Positions 36,034 to 45,696 of a stretch of DNA of 46,112 nucleotides are shown here, piece after piece. Location: contig CANJKA010000016.1 in the NCBI GenBank assembly GCA_947474675.1, forward strand, positions 1-46,112, given 5' to 3'. Each line of letters opens with the position of its first letter. Position 1 is the stretch's first letter. The position numbers and the translations under genes were made by a program. This DNA comes from Flavobacteriales bacterium (lineage in GTDB: Bacteria > Bacteroidota > Bacteroidia > Flavobacteriales_D > Crocinitomicaceae). The notes under the pieces are model-generated. The model did no database searches. It saw only the letters and a list, made by a program, of their open reading frames with translations, and was not told the origin of the DNA.

Positions 36034-38442
36034 ATTACGCCTATTTTAAGACTTACTCTAATTACTTTTTCTCTATTATTCTTTAGCTATACTTCATTTT
36101 CAAATGACCGTTATTGGATCGGTACAGGTGGAGGTAATTGGAACGACCCTGCAAACTGGGCATTAAACTCAGGAGACCCTACAGACAATCAACTACCCAA
36201 TACTGGAGATGATGTTTATTTTGATTTAAATTCTGGTGTGGGTACTATTTTAGTAACTTCAAATGTTGATATCTCAAAACTATTCTTTACAAATGATTGT
36301 GATGCTTTGACTCTTGAGATCAGCTATGGAACTTTCAATATCATAAATACGTTATATATGGATGGGATTAGTCAAACCTTAAATATAACTGGAGGAAATC
36401 TAATTACTAATGGAAATGTCTTCATCAATGGAGGCTTTGTCAATTTAACTTTAGGATCTATAAATTCTGCATCAAACATTAACACTTCTGGAACTCCTAT
36501 AGTAAATTTCTCAAACGGGAATATAAGCATAACTGGATCATTAAACCTGGCAGGAGGAAACACATTCTTAAATGGAGCTATCTTAGGAATAAATACGATA
36601 CTCTCAATAGCTGCAAACGCTAATTTCACAACAAATTCAGGAACAATAAATTTAAATGGCACTGGAGAAGTACTTAGTATAACTGGTGGTATCATGACTG
36701 TCGCAGGTGCAACTATCAATGTCGGAAATGGTGTCGATGAATCAGTTTTTGTCTCGTCAGGAAACCTAACTCTTTCATCGGGTATTATTAATGTGAAAAA
36801 CTATTATAGAGTTAATTCCGGAAACTCAACAATATCAGGCGGAATACTAAATGTTGGAATAGGAACAAATGTAAATACACCTGCATTCAAACTACCAAAT
36901 TCAGGTATACTTTCAGGTGGTATAATAAACATATTAAATGTTGAATCATCTGGATTAGGAACAGCTATAGATATCGGATCTTTAGCAACATGCTCTGGAG
37001 GACTAATTAAAATCTCTGCTTCTTTGGCAAATTATAAAATAATGGCGAAAAAATGTTACAATTTAGAAATTGACAGCCCTAATAGAGTTTCTTCTCTTTC
37101 TGTTAATTGTTTAATATATGGGAATTTAACAATTACTAATGGAAGTTTTAATTACATAACTCCAACACTCCCTTCAACTCCTCCCACAATAACTTTCACA
37201 GGATCTACATCGCAAAACATAGTAGGAAACAACCCGACTCTTATAGAATTCTACAACCTCCGATTAAATAATACAAATGGTTTAACAATAGCTCCAACAA
37301 GCAATATTTCAGTTTACATAAATAATTTATTAACCCTTTCATCTGGCAAAATAACTTTAGGGAATTATAATTTATGCATTGGGAATGCAGGAATAAATGG
37401 ATCAATCACCGGATCATCTTCAAACAACTACATAATTACAAACGGAACAGGTGTTTTAAAGCAATACAACATAGGAACAGGACAAAGAACTTCTGTACTT
37501 TTTCCAATAGGAATTAATTCTGGTAGCTACACTCCTGTAATAATTGAAGTTTCAGGAAGTTCAACAGTCGATAATTTTAGTGTTAGAGTTAGTGATAACA
37601 TGTTGAAACTAGGAACGTCAGGTTTTGTGTTTACAAGCAATAAAGTTGATAAAACATGGCACATATCTGAAGAAACTCCAACAGGATCAAGTGTTACTAT
37701 TACTCCTTTCTGGAATCTATCTAATGAATTAACTAGTTTTTCTAGAGCACTTTGTGAAGTAAAACATTTCAATACTGTATGGGTTTCTGAAAATGGTTCA
37801 GCCTGGAGTGGCCCAACTAACGGCTTATATAGTGTCACTTCTGATCCTGTTACCTCTTTCTCACCATTCGGAGTTGGCTCACCTCTATTACTACCAATTG
37901 AATTGATTGATTTTTCGGCAACAATTGAAAATAGAAACGTGATTTTATCATGGAAAACTGAAACTGAATTAAATAATGATCATTTTGAAATTTTAAGATC
38001 TTTTGACGGATTTAATTTTGAAAAAATAAAAGAAATAAAAGGTGCTGGAAACTCAATTCAAGCAATAAAATACTCATGCATTGATAAAAACACTCCGATT
38101 GGAATCATCTATTATAAATTACATCAAAATGATTTTAATGGAGAATCAACAAATTCAGATATCATAACCGTAAACATGAATTCAAATAAAGAGTATAATT
38201 TAATATTTCCTAATCCATTATTGGGAGAAATAATAAATATTAATCTTGAAAAAGATTTTCAAAACATAGAATTAGTTATTTCAATAATTGACGACAAAGG
38301 TAATTTAGTATTCAATTATATCGAAAATCCAATTACTCCTATTTTAACAATTAACTTAAACAAAAAATTACAAAACGGAATTTACAACATCAACATTAAA
38401 TCTAAAGACAAAGAAATCAATCAAAAAATTACTATACTCTAA
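36034..38442 (+). CDS. Large beta-helix surface protein with T9SS type A domain, non-canonical start
   Basis: The frame is open from 35998. A signal peptide (TPILRLTLITFSLLFFSYTSFS) and the NDRYWIGTGGGNW N-terminal motif precede the first GTG at 36238, so that GTG is not the start. The best start is ATT at 36034, where ATG would be expected (about 802 residues). The body is Gly/Asn/Ser/Thr-rich beta-helix repeats (SGGIL.NVG, SSGIINVKN), then SLTINPFWN-like strands, a LPIELIDFSATIENRNVILSW fibronectin-like unit and a C-terminal sorting domain (LIFPNPLLGEIININL ... QKITIL). Paralogue of the gene at 40677. ATT initiation, mutation or sequence error remain open. Confidence 0.75.
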   Translation: MTPILRLTLITFSLLFFSYTSFSNDRYWIGTGGGNWNDPANWALNSGDPTDNQLPNTGDDVYFDLNSGVGTILVTSNVDISKLFFTNDCDALTLEISYGTFNIINTLYMDGISQTLNITGGNLITNGNVFINGGFVNLTLGSINSASNINTSGTPIVNFSNGNISITGSLNLAGGNTFLNGAILGINTILSIAANANFTTNSGTINLNGTGEVLSITGGIMTVAGATINVGNGVDESVFVSSGNLTLSSGIINVKNYYRVNSGNSTISGGILNVGIGTNVNTPAFKLPNSGILSGGIINILNVESSGLGTAIDIGSLATCSGGLIKISASLANYKIMAKKCYNLEIDSPNRVSSLSVNCLIYGNLTITNGSFNYITPTLPSTPPTITFTGSTSQNIVGNNPTLIEFYNLRLNNTNGLTIAPTSNISVYINNLLTLSSGKITLGNYNLCIGNAGINGSITGSSSNNYIITNGTGVLKQYNIGTGQRTSVLFPIGINSGSYTPVIIEVSGSSTVDNFSVRVSDNMLKLGTSGFVFTSNKVDKTWHISEETPTGSSVTITPFWNLSNELTSFSRALCEVKHFNTVWVSENGSAWSGPTNGLYSVTSDPVTSFSPFGVGSPLLLPIELIDFSATIENRNVILSWKTETELNNDHFEILRSFDGFNFEKIKEIKGAGNSIQAIKYSCIDKNTPIGIIYYKLHQNDFNGESTNSDIITVNMNSNKEYNLIFPNPLLGEIININLEKDFQNIELVISIIDDKGNLVFNYIENPITPILTINLNKKLQNGIYNINIKSKDKEINQKITIL

Positions 38443-38940
38443 TTAATTCTTTTTAAGATTACCCATTAAAATTGAAAGTTCTTCAAATTTATTGGTACCT
38501 ATTAAAATTTTCTTACCCGTTTTAAGCTCTATTTGTAAACCTTTATTTCCTGAAACATTGTATGCTTTCCCTTTACCTGTAAAATTATATTTAATCCCCC
38601 AACCTCCATATTCTTGAACTGGTTTATATTCTCTCGTGTAGGATTCAGAAATCAGTTCCCAACTATAATATCTAGCTTTAAGATGAAGAGGAAAAAAACG
38701 AACATAAATTCCATCTTTTTTTATTTGGGTCTCTAATCGAAGTACAAAGAAAAATAAATCAAAAATTAATATTAAGCCTATTCCTAAAAAAGGATTAAAC
38801 TCATTTTTAATGTTAGCATTGACTGAAGCCATTTGATCTACAATCCCATATCCAATCAAAATATTAACACTAACAATCAATAACCAAACCCACAATTGTC
38901 TAAACTTTTGAGTTTCCGAAAATAAAATGTCATTTTTCAT
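38443..38940 (-). CDS. Small membrane protein, DUF6141-like
   Basis: 165 residues with two TM segments (about 15-35 and 50-67) and a C-terminal strand-rich part: REYKPVQEYGGWGIKYNFTGKGKAYNVSGNKGLQIEL and KKILIGTNKFEEL, resembling PH-like membrane-associated domains grouped as DUF6141. Function unknown. Its stop abuts the stop of the preceding convergent gene with no gap. It lies 14 bases downstream of the hydrolase gene and probably shares its transcript. Confidence 0.6.
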   Translation of the reverse strand: MKNDILFSETQKFRQLWVWLLIVSVNILIGYGIVDQMASVNANIKNEFNPFLGIGLILIFDLFFFVLRLETQIKKDGIYVRFFPLHLKARYYSWELISESYTREYKPVQEYGGWGIKYNFTGKGKAYNVSGNKGLQIELKTGKKILIGTNKFEELSILMGNLKKN

Positions 38941-38954
38941 ATTTACACGTTGTA

Positions 38955-40313
38955 TTATTTGCTTTTTATCCAGTTTGAAATAATCGCTAAAACCATTGGA
39001 GATATCGTCTGTTCTATGGATGAATATTCAGCGACAGAACCTGTTTCACATTCTTGAAATAAATGGTTTAATGAAGGAATTTCTTTAATGGTAAAATCAG
39101 AATTACCGTTTATTTCTAGTATCGAGCGAATTGACTCCAAATTAACTTTAGAAGGAACTTGCAGATCTTTTTCCCCATTCAATGCTAAAACAGGACATTT
39201 TATTTGAGACAATACAATTCTTGGATCATAAACAATAAAATTAGACATCCAAGGACTTGATAATTGAGAAACATATAATTCAACCATTTCTTCATCTTGC
39301 AAAATTGGCTGATAGTAATTTGTTAATTCAATTTTCAAAAGAGAAGTGTCTTTATTTGCAGACATAATAGCATAAGCTCCTTTATTCATTGTTTTTATCA
39401 TAGATAAATTTTCTTCTGAAACCCCTTGAGATCTCCCGATCAATTCTTGTTGCAACAAAAGCAAGTCACCTCCAGGAATAGCCGATCCTGCCATTAATAC
39501 AATAAAGGAAATATTTTTTGATCGTGCAGCAACAATTGGAGCTATCACCCCTCCTTCACTATGACCTATTAATCCAACTTTCTTTTTATCAACCTCTTTC
39601 CTTTTCATCAAATACTGAATTGCAGCATCGACATCCTCCGCGAAATCTTGAGTTGTTGACGATTTATAATCACCCTCAGACTTAAAAGAACCTCTATCAT
39701 CAAATCGTAGAACACCGACGCCATTTCTAGTCAAATAATCTGACAAAACTAAAAATGGCTTGTGTCCCAATATCTCCTCGTCTCTATTTTGAGAACCACT
39801 TCCACTTATCAAAACTACAACAGGGAACTTTCCTTTTTTTGACGGTAAGGTTAACGTTCCTGCTAAAGATATTCCTTCTTTTTTATTCTTAAACTTTACC
39901 TCCTCCGAATAATAAGGGTATGGCTGAATAGGATCTTGAGGCTTTCTTTTCTCTGCTAAACCAAACTCAACTCGACCAAATTCTAACGGAATTGATGTAC
40001 CTCTCTGAATAAATTCACCTTTAATTAAATTATCAGCAGTATACACCCCTTTAAACTCAATATTCCCCTTCATTATTTTAAATCTAAAATGAGAATCTTT
40101 AAACTCTGTAGAATCCACAAAAATTCCTTTAGCTCCTTGATCAGGACTATCCATTGTTGAAGAATAAACAGAATCAGTTTTAACAATATTCATGTTAATT
40201 CTTAATTCAATTTTATTCATTTTTAGAACTCCGAACCATTTCCCTGTAATATCTTGAGAATATATAGAGGTAAAAGAAACCAATAAACAAACAATCAAAA
40301 ATCTATTTTTCAT
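38955..40313 (-). CDS. Secreted alpha/beta hydrolase
   Basis: 452 residues. Signal peptide (1-19, cut before QDITGKW), an N-terminal strand domain of about 110 residues (GKWFGVLKMNKIELRINMNI), then a hydrolase domain. FPVVVLISGSGSQNRDE holds the oxyanion strand, nucleophile Ser252 is in GLIGHSEGGVIAP, Asp in LNGEKDLQVPS and His in PSLNHLFQ. This fits the S9-like/acyl-esterase group common in Bacteroidota, acting in periplasm or outside. Substrate unknown. First gene of a two-gene unit with the small membrane protein. Confidence 0.85.
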   Translation of the reverse strand: MKNRFLIVCLLVSFTSIYSQDITGKWFGVLKMNKIELRINMNIVKTDSVYSSTMDSPDQGAKGIFVDSTEFKDSHFRFKIMKGNIEFKGVYTADNLIKGEFIQRGTSIPLEFGRVEFGLAEKRKPQDPIQPYPYYSEEVKFKNKKEGISLAGTLTLPSKKGKFPVVVLISGSGSQNRDEEILGHKPFLVLSDYLTRNGVGVLRFDDRGSFKSEGDYKSSTTQDFAEDVDAAIQYLMKRKEVDKKKVGLIGHSEGGVIAPIVAARSKNISFIVLMAGSAIPGGDLLLLQQELIGRSQGVSEENLSMIKTMNKGAYAIMSANKDTSLLKIELTNYYQPILQDEEMVELYVSQLSSPWMSNFIVYDPRIVLSQIKCPVLALNGEKDLQVPSKVNLESIRSILEINGNSDFTIKEIPSLNHLFQECETGSVAEYSSIEQTISPMVLAIISNWIKSK

Positions 40314-40676
40314 AGTAAAACAATTAAGTATTTCGACAATAATTCAGCTAGAATAATTGAAAGTATAAATAAAGTAATAAATTTTTTCTTTTATCAATAA
40401 AAACTCAATAAAAACAATTTCAAATATATTTTCGAAATGACTTTCAGGTAATTTTTACTTAAAAGTGTAAACAATCTCAATATAAACAATAGAAAATTCC
40501 ATCTCAACCAGAAAACCAATACTATTTTATCTAACAACAATAGCATATATTCTAACACCTGAAAATTCTTTTTTTAACAGAATATTAATTAATAAATTTG
40601 ATTTAAGGAAGAAAAATCAAAATTAAAAATTGATATAAAGTCCTGAAAATGCAAGGAACTACTATCACAATACACT
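40314..40676. other. AT-rich intergenic region
   Basis: 363 bases between divergent genes, with no ORF. TAAATTTG at 40593-40600 is a possible -7 box for the gene at 40677. A weak hairpin (AGTCCT / AGGAACT, about 40638-40660) lies before its ATG. Otherwise I see nothing in it. Confidence 0.5.
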
Positions 40677-43460
40677 ATGAAAAACAATAAAAACATTATT
40701 TTATTTGCTTTTACGTTTATAACAACATTAAACATAAATGCAGCAAATAGATACTGGATTGGTGGAACAGGAAACTGGACAACAACATCTCACTGGGCTG
40801 CAACATCTGGCGGAACAACAGACAACATTTTACCAACAAGTTCTGACGATATATACATAGATGCCCTTTCTGGAGCAGGAACTATTTCAACAATTACAAA
40901 TATAACAATCTCTTATCTTGATTTTATGGCAGGATGCTCCGCAATTACTTTAGAGATTTCTGCTAACACATTTACTGTAACCAATGATTTTTATCAAAAC
41001 ACATCTGCAACGAATAGCAATACACGAATAAATGGCGGAACTTTAATTGTTAACAATATAAGTATAAACGCTGGTGTTTTTACAGCTACATCAGGAACTG
41101 CAACTGTTAACGGCACCGCATTTGGAATAAGTGGAGGAACAGCGAATTTCAATGGCGCAACAATCAACGTAGGTAATAGTACAAATGAATTTCTTAGAGT
41201 TTATTCAGGAAATTTAAATATTTCATCAGGCACAATTAATGTAAAAGACTTTTTATACACAGACAATGGAGGTTTAACTATTTCGGGAGGAACAATAAAT
41301 GTTGGTACTGGTTTATCAGTCGATTATTGGGCAACCGTATATTTACAAGGAACGAATACAATTACAGGCGGAATACTAAATGTTCAAGCAATCCAAACAG
41401 GAGTATCATCTTATGCCCTATTTATTGCAGGAAGCACATTTTCAGGAGGATCTACAAAAATAAATGTAACGAATGCAAATTACAGTATCTCTTCCCCTAC
41501 TTTATACAACTTAGAAATTAACAGTCCTGGTGTTACCGCTAGCTTCTACTCTACTCTAGCAATTAATGGTGATTTCATTTTAACAAATGGAACAGCAACT
41601 CTAAACGGTTATACAATAACTACTACTGGACTAACAAATTTAATCAATGGGACTTTTCAAGCTACAAGCGGAACTTATAACAGTATTGGAACAGGAGTTG
41701 TTTTCGCTTTAAATGGTGCAACTTTCAATATAGATGGAGCAACCATAAATATTGGTGATAATTCAGATGAAATATTTAGAGTTTATTCAGGAATTCTAAA
41801 TCATTCTGCAGGCACTATTAATGTAAGAAACTATATATCAATTGATGCTAACGGATCTACTTTCTCAGGCGGAACAATAAACGCAGGTACAGGAGGAAAT
41901 GTATCCTATACTACCGTTTACATATTAGGCACAGCAACTTTTTCTGGCAATTCAATAATTGATGTGAAAAATGTTCCAATCACTGGAGCGGGAGGTGCAG
42001 GAACAGGAATCGCAATAGATATAAACTCAAGTTCAGTTTGCTCGGGAGGAATATTTAAGGTAACAGCAGTGAACAGTAACTATAGAATATATCCTCGAAA
42101 AGCATTCAATTTAGAAATAAATAGCTCTGGATATACTGCTAGTCTAATGTCAAGTATGTCAATTTACGGAGATTTAACAGTATCTGCAGGCAGTTTAACT
42201 AGCACTGTTGGAACAGTCAATTTTCTAGGTTCAATTGCACAAAGTATTCTAGGTACTTCAGCTACATTAATTTCCTTAAACAGTCTTGCATTAAACAATA
42301 CACTTGGTTTAACTATCGCTCCTTCTAGCGGGATTGAAACAACTGTCAAAAACACATTAACATTAACAAACGGTAAAATAACACTTGGGAATTACACATT
42401 AGGAATTGGTTCTTTAGGAATAAGTGGAAATATATCTGGAGGAACTTCTTCTAACTTTATTATAACAAACGGAACAGGAGTTTTAAAACAATACAACATC
42501 GGAACAGGACAAAGAACTTCAGCATTCTATCCAATCGGTCAAAATTCTACCAACTTTAATCCAATTACATTAACTATTTCAGGAGCATCAACTTTAGATT
42601 ACTTTAGTATTAGAGTATGTCAAAACGTTTTAGTCAATGGAACATCTGGAGCGGCATATGTTTCAGATGTTGCTGACAAAACCTGGCACATCTCTGAAGG
42701 AACTGCAGCAGGTTCAAGTTTAACAATCACTCCTCAATGGAATACTTCCAATGAATTATCAAGTTTCTCTAGAGGTTTAGCTGAAGTTAGACATTACACT
42801 GGGGGGACCTGGAATTCAGAAGGAGGATCAGCACTTAGTGGTTCAAATCCATACACGCTAACTTCTGGAGTAATTACTTCATTTTCTCCATTTGCACTTT
42901 TTGATCCAATACCACTTCCAATACAACTATTAGAATTTAATGCAGTTAAAAATGATGATAAGGTTGATATAAAATGGTCGACTTTAACAGAATTAAATAA
43001 CGACTATTTTAAAATATTAAAATCGATAGACGGAGTTAATTTTGAAGAAATAGAACAAATAGAAGGAAGTGGAAATTCAATGGAATTAATTGATTATTCA
43101 ACTATTGATAGAAATCCTTTCATTGGACTTTCATACTATAAGTTAGCTCAATACGATTTCGATGGTAAAATATCCTACTCTGAAATTAGATCAGTAAATT
43201 TTGAAAATGAAGGTACAAGTATTTATCCTAACCCTTCAAATGGAGATGAAATTAATATATCATTAAGTAAAACAATAAATAAAGAAAATATTGAAATAAA
43301 AATCTTAGATGAATTGGGAAGATTAATCTACACAGAAAACAGTGTAAAAAACCCTGCAAAATTTTTAAAACTTAACAACGATATACTTGCGAAAGGAATT
43401 TACATAATCAATATTGAATCTTCTAATGAATTCAATTCGATTAGGTTGATTATTAAATAA
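40677..43460 (+). CDS. Giant beta-helix surface protein with T9SS type A domain
   Basis: 927 residues. Signal peptide (1-22), NRYWIGGTGNWTTTSHWA, then two copies of a roughly 200-residue beta-helix module. GATINVGNSTNEFLRVYSG and GTINVKDF recur as GATINIGDNSDEIFRVYSG and GTINVRNY about 200 residues later. The end matches the paralogue at 36034: ITNGTGVLKQYNIGTGQRTS is identical in both, then LPIQLLEFNAVKNDDKVDIKWS and a sorting domain (SIYPNPSNGDEINISL ... IRLIIK). It should be displayed at the surface or secreted by T9SS. No catalytic motif is visible; adhesion is a guess. Confidence 0.85.
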   Translation: MKNNKNIILFAFTFITTLNINAANRYWIGGTGNWTTTSHWAATSGGTTDNILPTSSDDIYIDALSGAGTISTITNITISYLDFMAGCSAITLEISANTFTVTNDFYQNTSATNSNTRINGGTLIVNNISINAGVFTATSGTATVNGTAFGISGGTANFNGATINVGNSTNEFLRVYSGNLNISSGTINVKDFLYTDNGGLTISGGTINVGTGLSVDYWATVYLQGTNTITGGILNVQAIQTGVSSYALFIAGSTFSGGSTKINVTNANYSISSPTLYNLEINSPGVTASFYSTLAINGDFILTNGTATLNGYTITTTGLTNLINGTFQATSGTYNSIGTGVVFALNGATFNIDGATINIGDNSDEIFRVYSGILNHSAGTINVRNYISIDANGSTFSGGTINAGTGGNVSYTTVYILGTATFSGNSIIDVKNVPITGAGGAGTGIAIDINSSSVCSGGIFKVTAVNSNYRIYPRKAFNLEINSSGYTASLMSSMSIYGDLTVSAGSLTSTVGTVNFLGSIAQSILGTSATLISLNSLALNNTLGLTIAPSSGIETTVKNTLTLTNGKITLGNYTLGIGSLGISGNISGGTSSNFIITNGTGVLKQYNIGTGQRTSAFYPIGQNSTNFNPITLTISGASTLDYFSIRVCQNVLVNGTSGAAYVSDVADKTWHISEGTAAGSSLTITPQWNTSNELSSFSRGLAEVRHYTGGTWNSEGGSALSGSNPYTLTSGVITSFSPFALFDPIPLPIQLLEFNAVKNDDKVDIKWSTLTELNNDYFKILKSIDGVNFEEIEQIEGSGNSMELIDYSTIDRNPFIGLSYYKLAQYDFDGKISYSEIRSVNFENEGTSIYPNPSNGDEINISLSKTINKENIEIKILDELGRLIYTENSVKNPAKFLKLNNDILAKGIYIINIESSNEFNSIRLIIK

Positions 43461-43477
43461 AATTTTATTTAATAATC
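43448..43477 (+). terminator. 30-base perfect palindrome overlapping the stop codon, probable terminator
   Basis: Perfect 15-base arms from GATTATTAAATAAAA (43448-43462) to its complement (43463-43477). It includes the TAA of the giant gene. A/T composition is high, so its strength as a terminator is uncertain. Confidence 0.55.
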
Positions 43478-43540
43478 TTTGTATTTCAATGGATAATAAA
43501 TTAACATCTATACTATGGATCAATTTAAAAGAAAATAGAT

Positions 43541-45451
43541 TCATTTAATCTTCAATTGAAAAAAAATAGCCCCATTATTTAGAGTCAATTCACTTTTATT
43601 GACCGGTAAAATCCAAGGCAAACAAATTACTTGAGATTCAATTTCAACAATTGATTTCCTGTTCCTTAAAAAATACTTTTTATTATTAAGTGAGATTTTA
43701 AAACCATTTTTCAAATGATTAACTTCAACAAAAAGTCCTTTCTTTTGAAGTTTCCAATCTTTTACTTTTAAAGATAAATAAGTTATTTTACCAGGATAAA
43801 TCTTAGAATAAGAATTTAAGGTAAATTTAATTTTATCTAATTCAGATATATCTCGATCATAAAAACAAAAAATATTGTTCTCATATTTAATACTAAAAAG
43901 AGATTTAGAATGATTATAAAAACAGATCTCCTTTCTATTCAATGAATCAAATCTTTTAATAACACTATAAAAAACAAAAACAAATCCAATTAAATAAAAG
44001 ACCATTAAAAAACGTTGAGATGAATTCCGAAAAGTATAAATAAAGATTATCAAAAAAAAAGAAACCAAGACAAAACTCCAATGAAGCTGAAATCCTGTAG
44101 CAACTGAACCAGGTAAATCATCAATAAATGAAACAAAATATAAGGTTAAAAATAAGATTATTGAGAGAATATAAACGGCAAGTTTACCGAAAAATTTCAA
44201 CCAATAAAAAGAGAACACAAACATCCCAAACCCTAAGATCAAACCTGTAGAAAACATTAATCCTATATTCGTTAAAATAAAATAATTAGGGAATTGATGG
44301 AAATAAAATAAGGTCAAAGGAACTGTAACAAATTGAGCTGCAAGTCCAACTGCAGTTCCTTCCCAAATCTTTCTCAACCACCTATTTCGAATAAAAATCC
44401 ATTTTGAAACTGGGCGATAAAACCAAAATATACCAATCATCGCTAAAAAAGAAAGCTGAAAACCGATATCAAATAAAAATAATGGATTAATCAATAATAA
44501 AACAAAACACGTAAAAAAAAGACTATTAATTGCATTGTAGTTCTTCCCATTTATTTGTGAAATTGCCAATACTGAAAACATAAAAGTTGCTCTCAAAACT
44601 GATGCTGACAAACCTGAAATAAATGTATAAATCCAAATTAAAAGTAGTGCAATAATCAACGCTTTATAACGAGATAAAAATTTCGAAAATAATTTCAGAA
44701 TGAACAAAATCAATTGAAGAATTATTCCAATATGCAAACCAGAAACAGCTAAAACATGCATTGCTCCAGAATTACCAAAATCAGTAGTTGTATCTGGATC
44801 TAAAAAACTTCTATCCCCTAATATAAGAGCTTGAGCTAAAGCTAATTCTTGACCTTTAAAATGTTTGTTTAATATTTCGCCTAAATAATCTCTCGAATTT
44901 AAAGCTAACTTATTCAACCAAGAAATCGAATTGTTCAATTTTATATATGACTGATCTGAAACAAATCCAATTTTATCAATTCCTTTCCCTTTATAAAAAT
45001 ATTCAGAATCAAATTCACCTGGATTTCCTTTATTTTTAATTTTATTTAAATCCGTATTTAAAGATAAATTGTCTCCTATTCTTAAAGTATCAGTTGCAGA
45101 TTCAATAAACAAAATAACCTTCTCCTTACATTCAATAACTTTATTTTTCGATTTCACAAAATTAATTAGACCAAATACCTTATTCCATTTTTTATTAGTA
45201 TTATTAATTTCAAGAATAGTAAAAACATATGAATCACCAAGATCATATGACTTATCAAACCTTAAAGCTAATTCAGAATCTGTTATTTCATTTATAGCTA
45301 AACTTCCAATCGAAATAAAAAATACTCCAGTTAAAAAGAAAGTCAAAAAACGAACACTTGAAAACAAAGAAAAAATAACAAAAAGAAAGAAAAATGACAA
45401 AACTACAAAGAGCACACTTTCATTAAAACTAATCACATCATTACCTAACAT
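43541..45451 (-). CDS. comEC: ComEC/Rec2 family DNA-uptake channel
   Basis: 636 residues from the first usable ATG. N-terminal DUF4131-type region with TMs and the soluble OB-like part (about 50-170), then the Competence domain with the signature AVSGLHIG (about 236-243) and QALILGDR before it, about nine TM segments to 510, and a short C-terminal soluble part without the metallo-beta-lactamase domain. The protein should translocate single-stranded DNA through the inner membrane. The frame stays open upstream to 45526 and encodes most of a first TM; an ATG at 45535 is separated by a TAA at codon 3. Confidence 0.85.
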   Translation of the reverse strand: MLGNDVISFNESVLFVVLSFFFLFVIFSLFSSVRFLTFFLTGVFFISIGSLAINEITDSELALRFDKSYDLGDSYVFTILEINNTNKKWNKVFGLINFVKSKNKVIECKEKVILFIESATDTLRIGDNLSLNTDLNKIKNKGNPGEFDSEYFYKGKGIDKIGFVSDQSYIKLNNSISWLNKLALNSRDYLGEILNKHFKGQELALAQALILGDRSFLDPDTTTDFGNSGAMHVLAVSGLHIGIILQLILFILKLFSKFLSRYKALIIALLLIWIYTFISGLSASVLRATFMFSVLAISQINGKNYNAINSLFFTCFVLLLINPLFLFDIGFQLSFLAMIGIFWFYRPVSKWIFIRNRWLRKIWEGTAVGLAAQFVTVPLTLFYFHQFPNYFILTNIGLMFSTGLILGFGMFVFSFYWLKFFGKLAVYILSIILFLTLYFVSFIDDLPGSVATGFQLHWSFVLVSFFLIIFIYTFRNSSQRFLMVFYLIGFVFVFYSVIKRFDSLNRKEICFYNHSKSLFSIKYENNIFCFYDRDISELDKIKFTLNSYSKIYPGKITYLSLKVKDWKLQKKGLFVEVNHLKNGFKISLNNKKYFLRNRKSIVEIESQVICLPWILPVNKSELTLNNGAIFFQLKIK

Positions 45452-45535
45452 TATCCCTATAGAAAAGAAAAATGTAATCGAAACAAAAGGTGAAGAATGA
45501 AAAATTAATTTGATAAGAAATGAGATTTAAATCAT
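45452..45535 (-). other. Probable true 5' end of comEC, with TAA at codon 3
   Basis: ATG ATT TAA ATC TCA TTT in the comEC frame. If TAA (45527-45529) were AAA the protein would begin MIKISFLIKLIFHSSPFVSI, a normal ComEC N-terminus with its first TM. One base decides. Confidence 0.6.
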
Positions 45536-45631
45536 GAGTAAAATGGTGTAAAAATAAGATAAATAAAGTAACTAATTAATTAGATTAAACTTAATTAATA
45601 GAAAAGTTTTTAAACTAATCAAAAATAAATG

Positions 45632-45655
45632 ACAATTCAACCTCTACAATTCAAC
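45632..45655 (+). repeat. Direct repeat upstream of the thrS promoter
   Basis: ACAATTCAAC at 45632-45641 and again at 45646-45655 (14-base period), just before the -7 box at 45665. Possible operator, or chance in AT-rich DNA. Confidence 0.4.
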
Positions 45656-45664
45656 GAAATAGCT

Positions 45665-45672
45665 TACCTTTG
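45665..45672 (+). promoter_or_regulatory. -7 box of thrS
   Basis: TACCTTTG fits TAnnTTTG and is followed by GCAC; the ATG is 24 bases on. No -33 TTG at standard spacing. Confidence 0.5.
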
Positions 45673-45696
45673 CACAATTATTTTTAGTAAAAAGCA

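Noticed and set aside
36238..36240. GTG as the start of the large T9SS gene
   Set aside because: It would remove the signal peptide and the conserved RYWIG segment that are in frame upstream.
36372..36719. A 115-codon minus-strand ORF inside the T9SS gene
   Set aside because: Antisense of repeat-rich beta-helix codons.
36100..43460. Repetitive sequence that might be a CRISPR or tandem DNA repeat
   Set aside because: The repetition is at protein level (Gly/Asn/Thr beta-helix strands); no regular DNA repeat-spacer pattern exists.
45069..45500. A 143-codon plus-strand ORF opposite comEC
   Set aside because: Lys/Thr-rich complement of hydrophobic comEC codons; no recognisable features.
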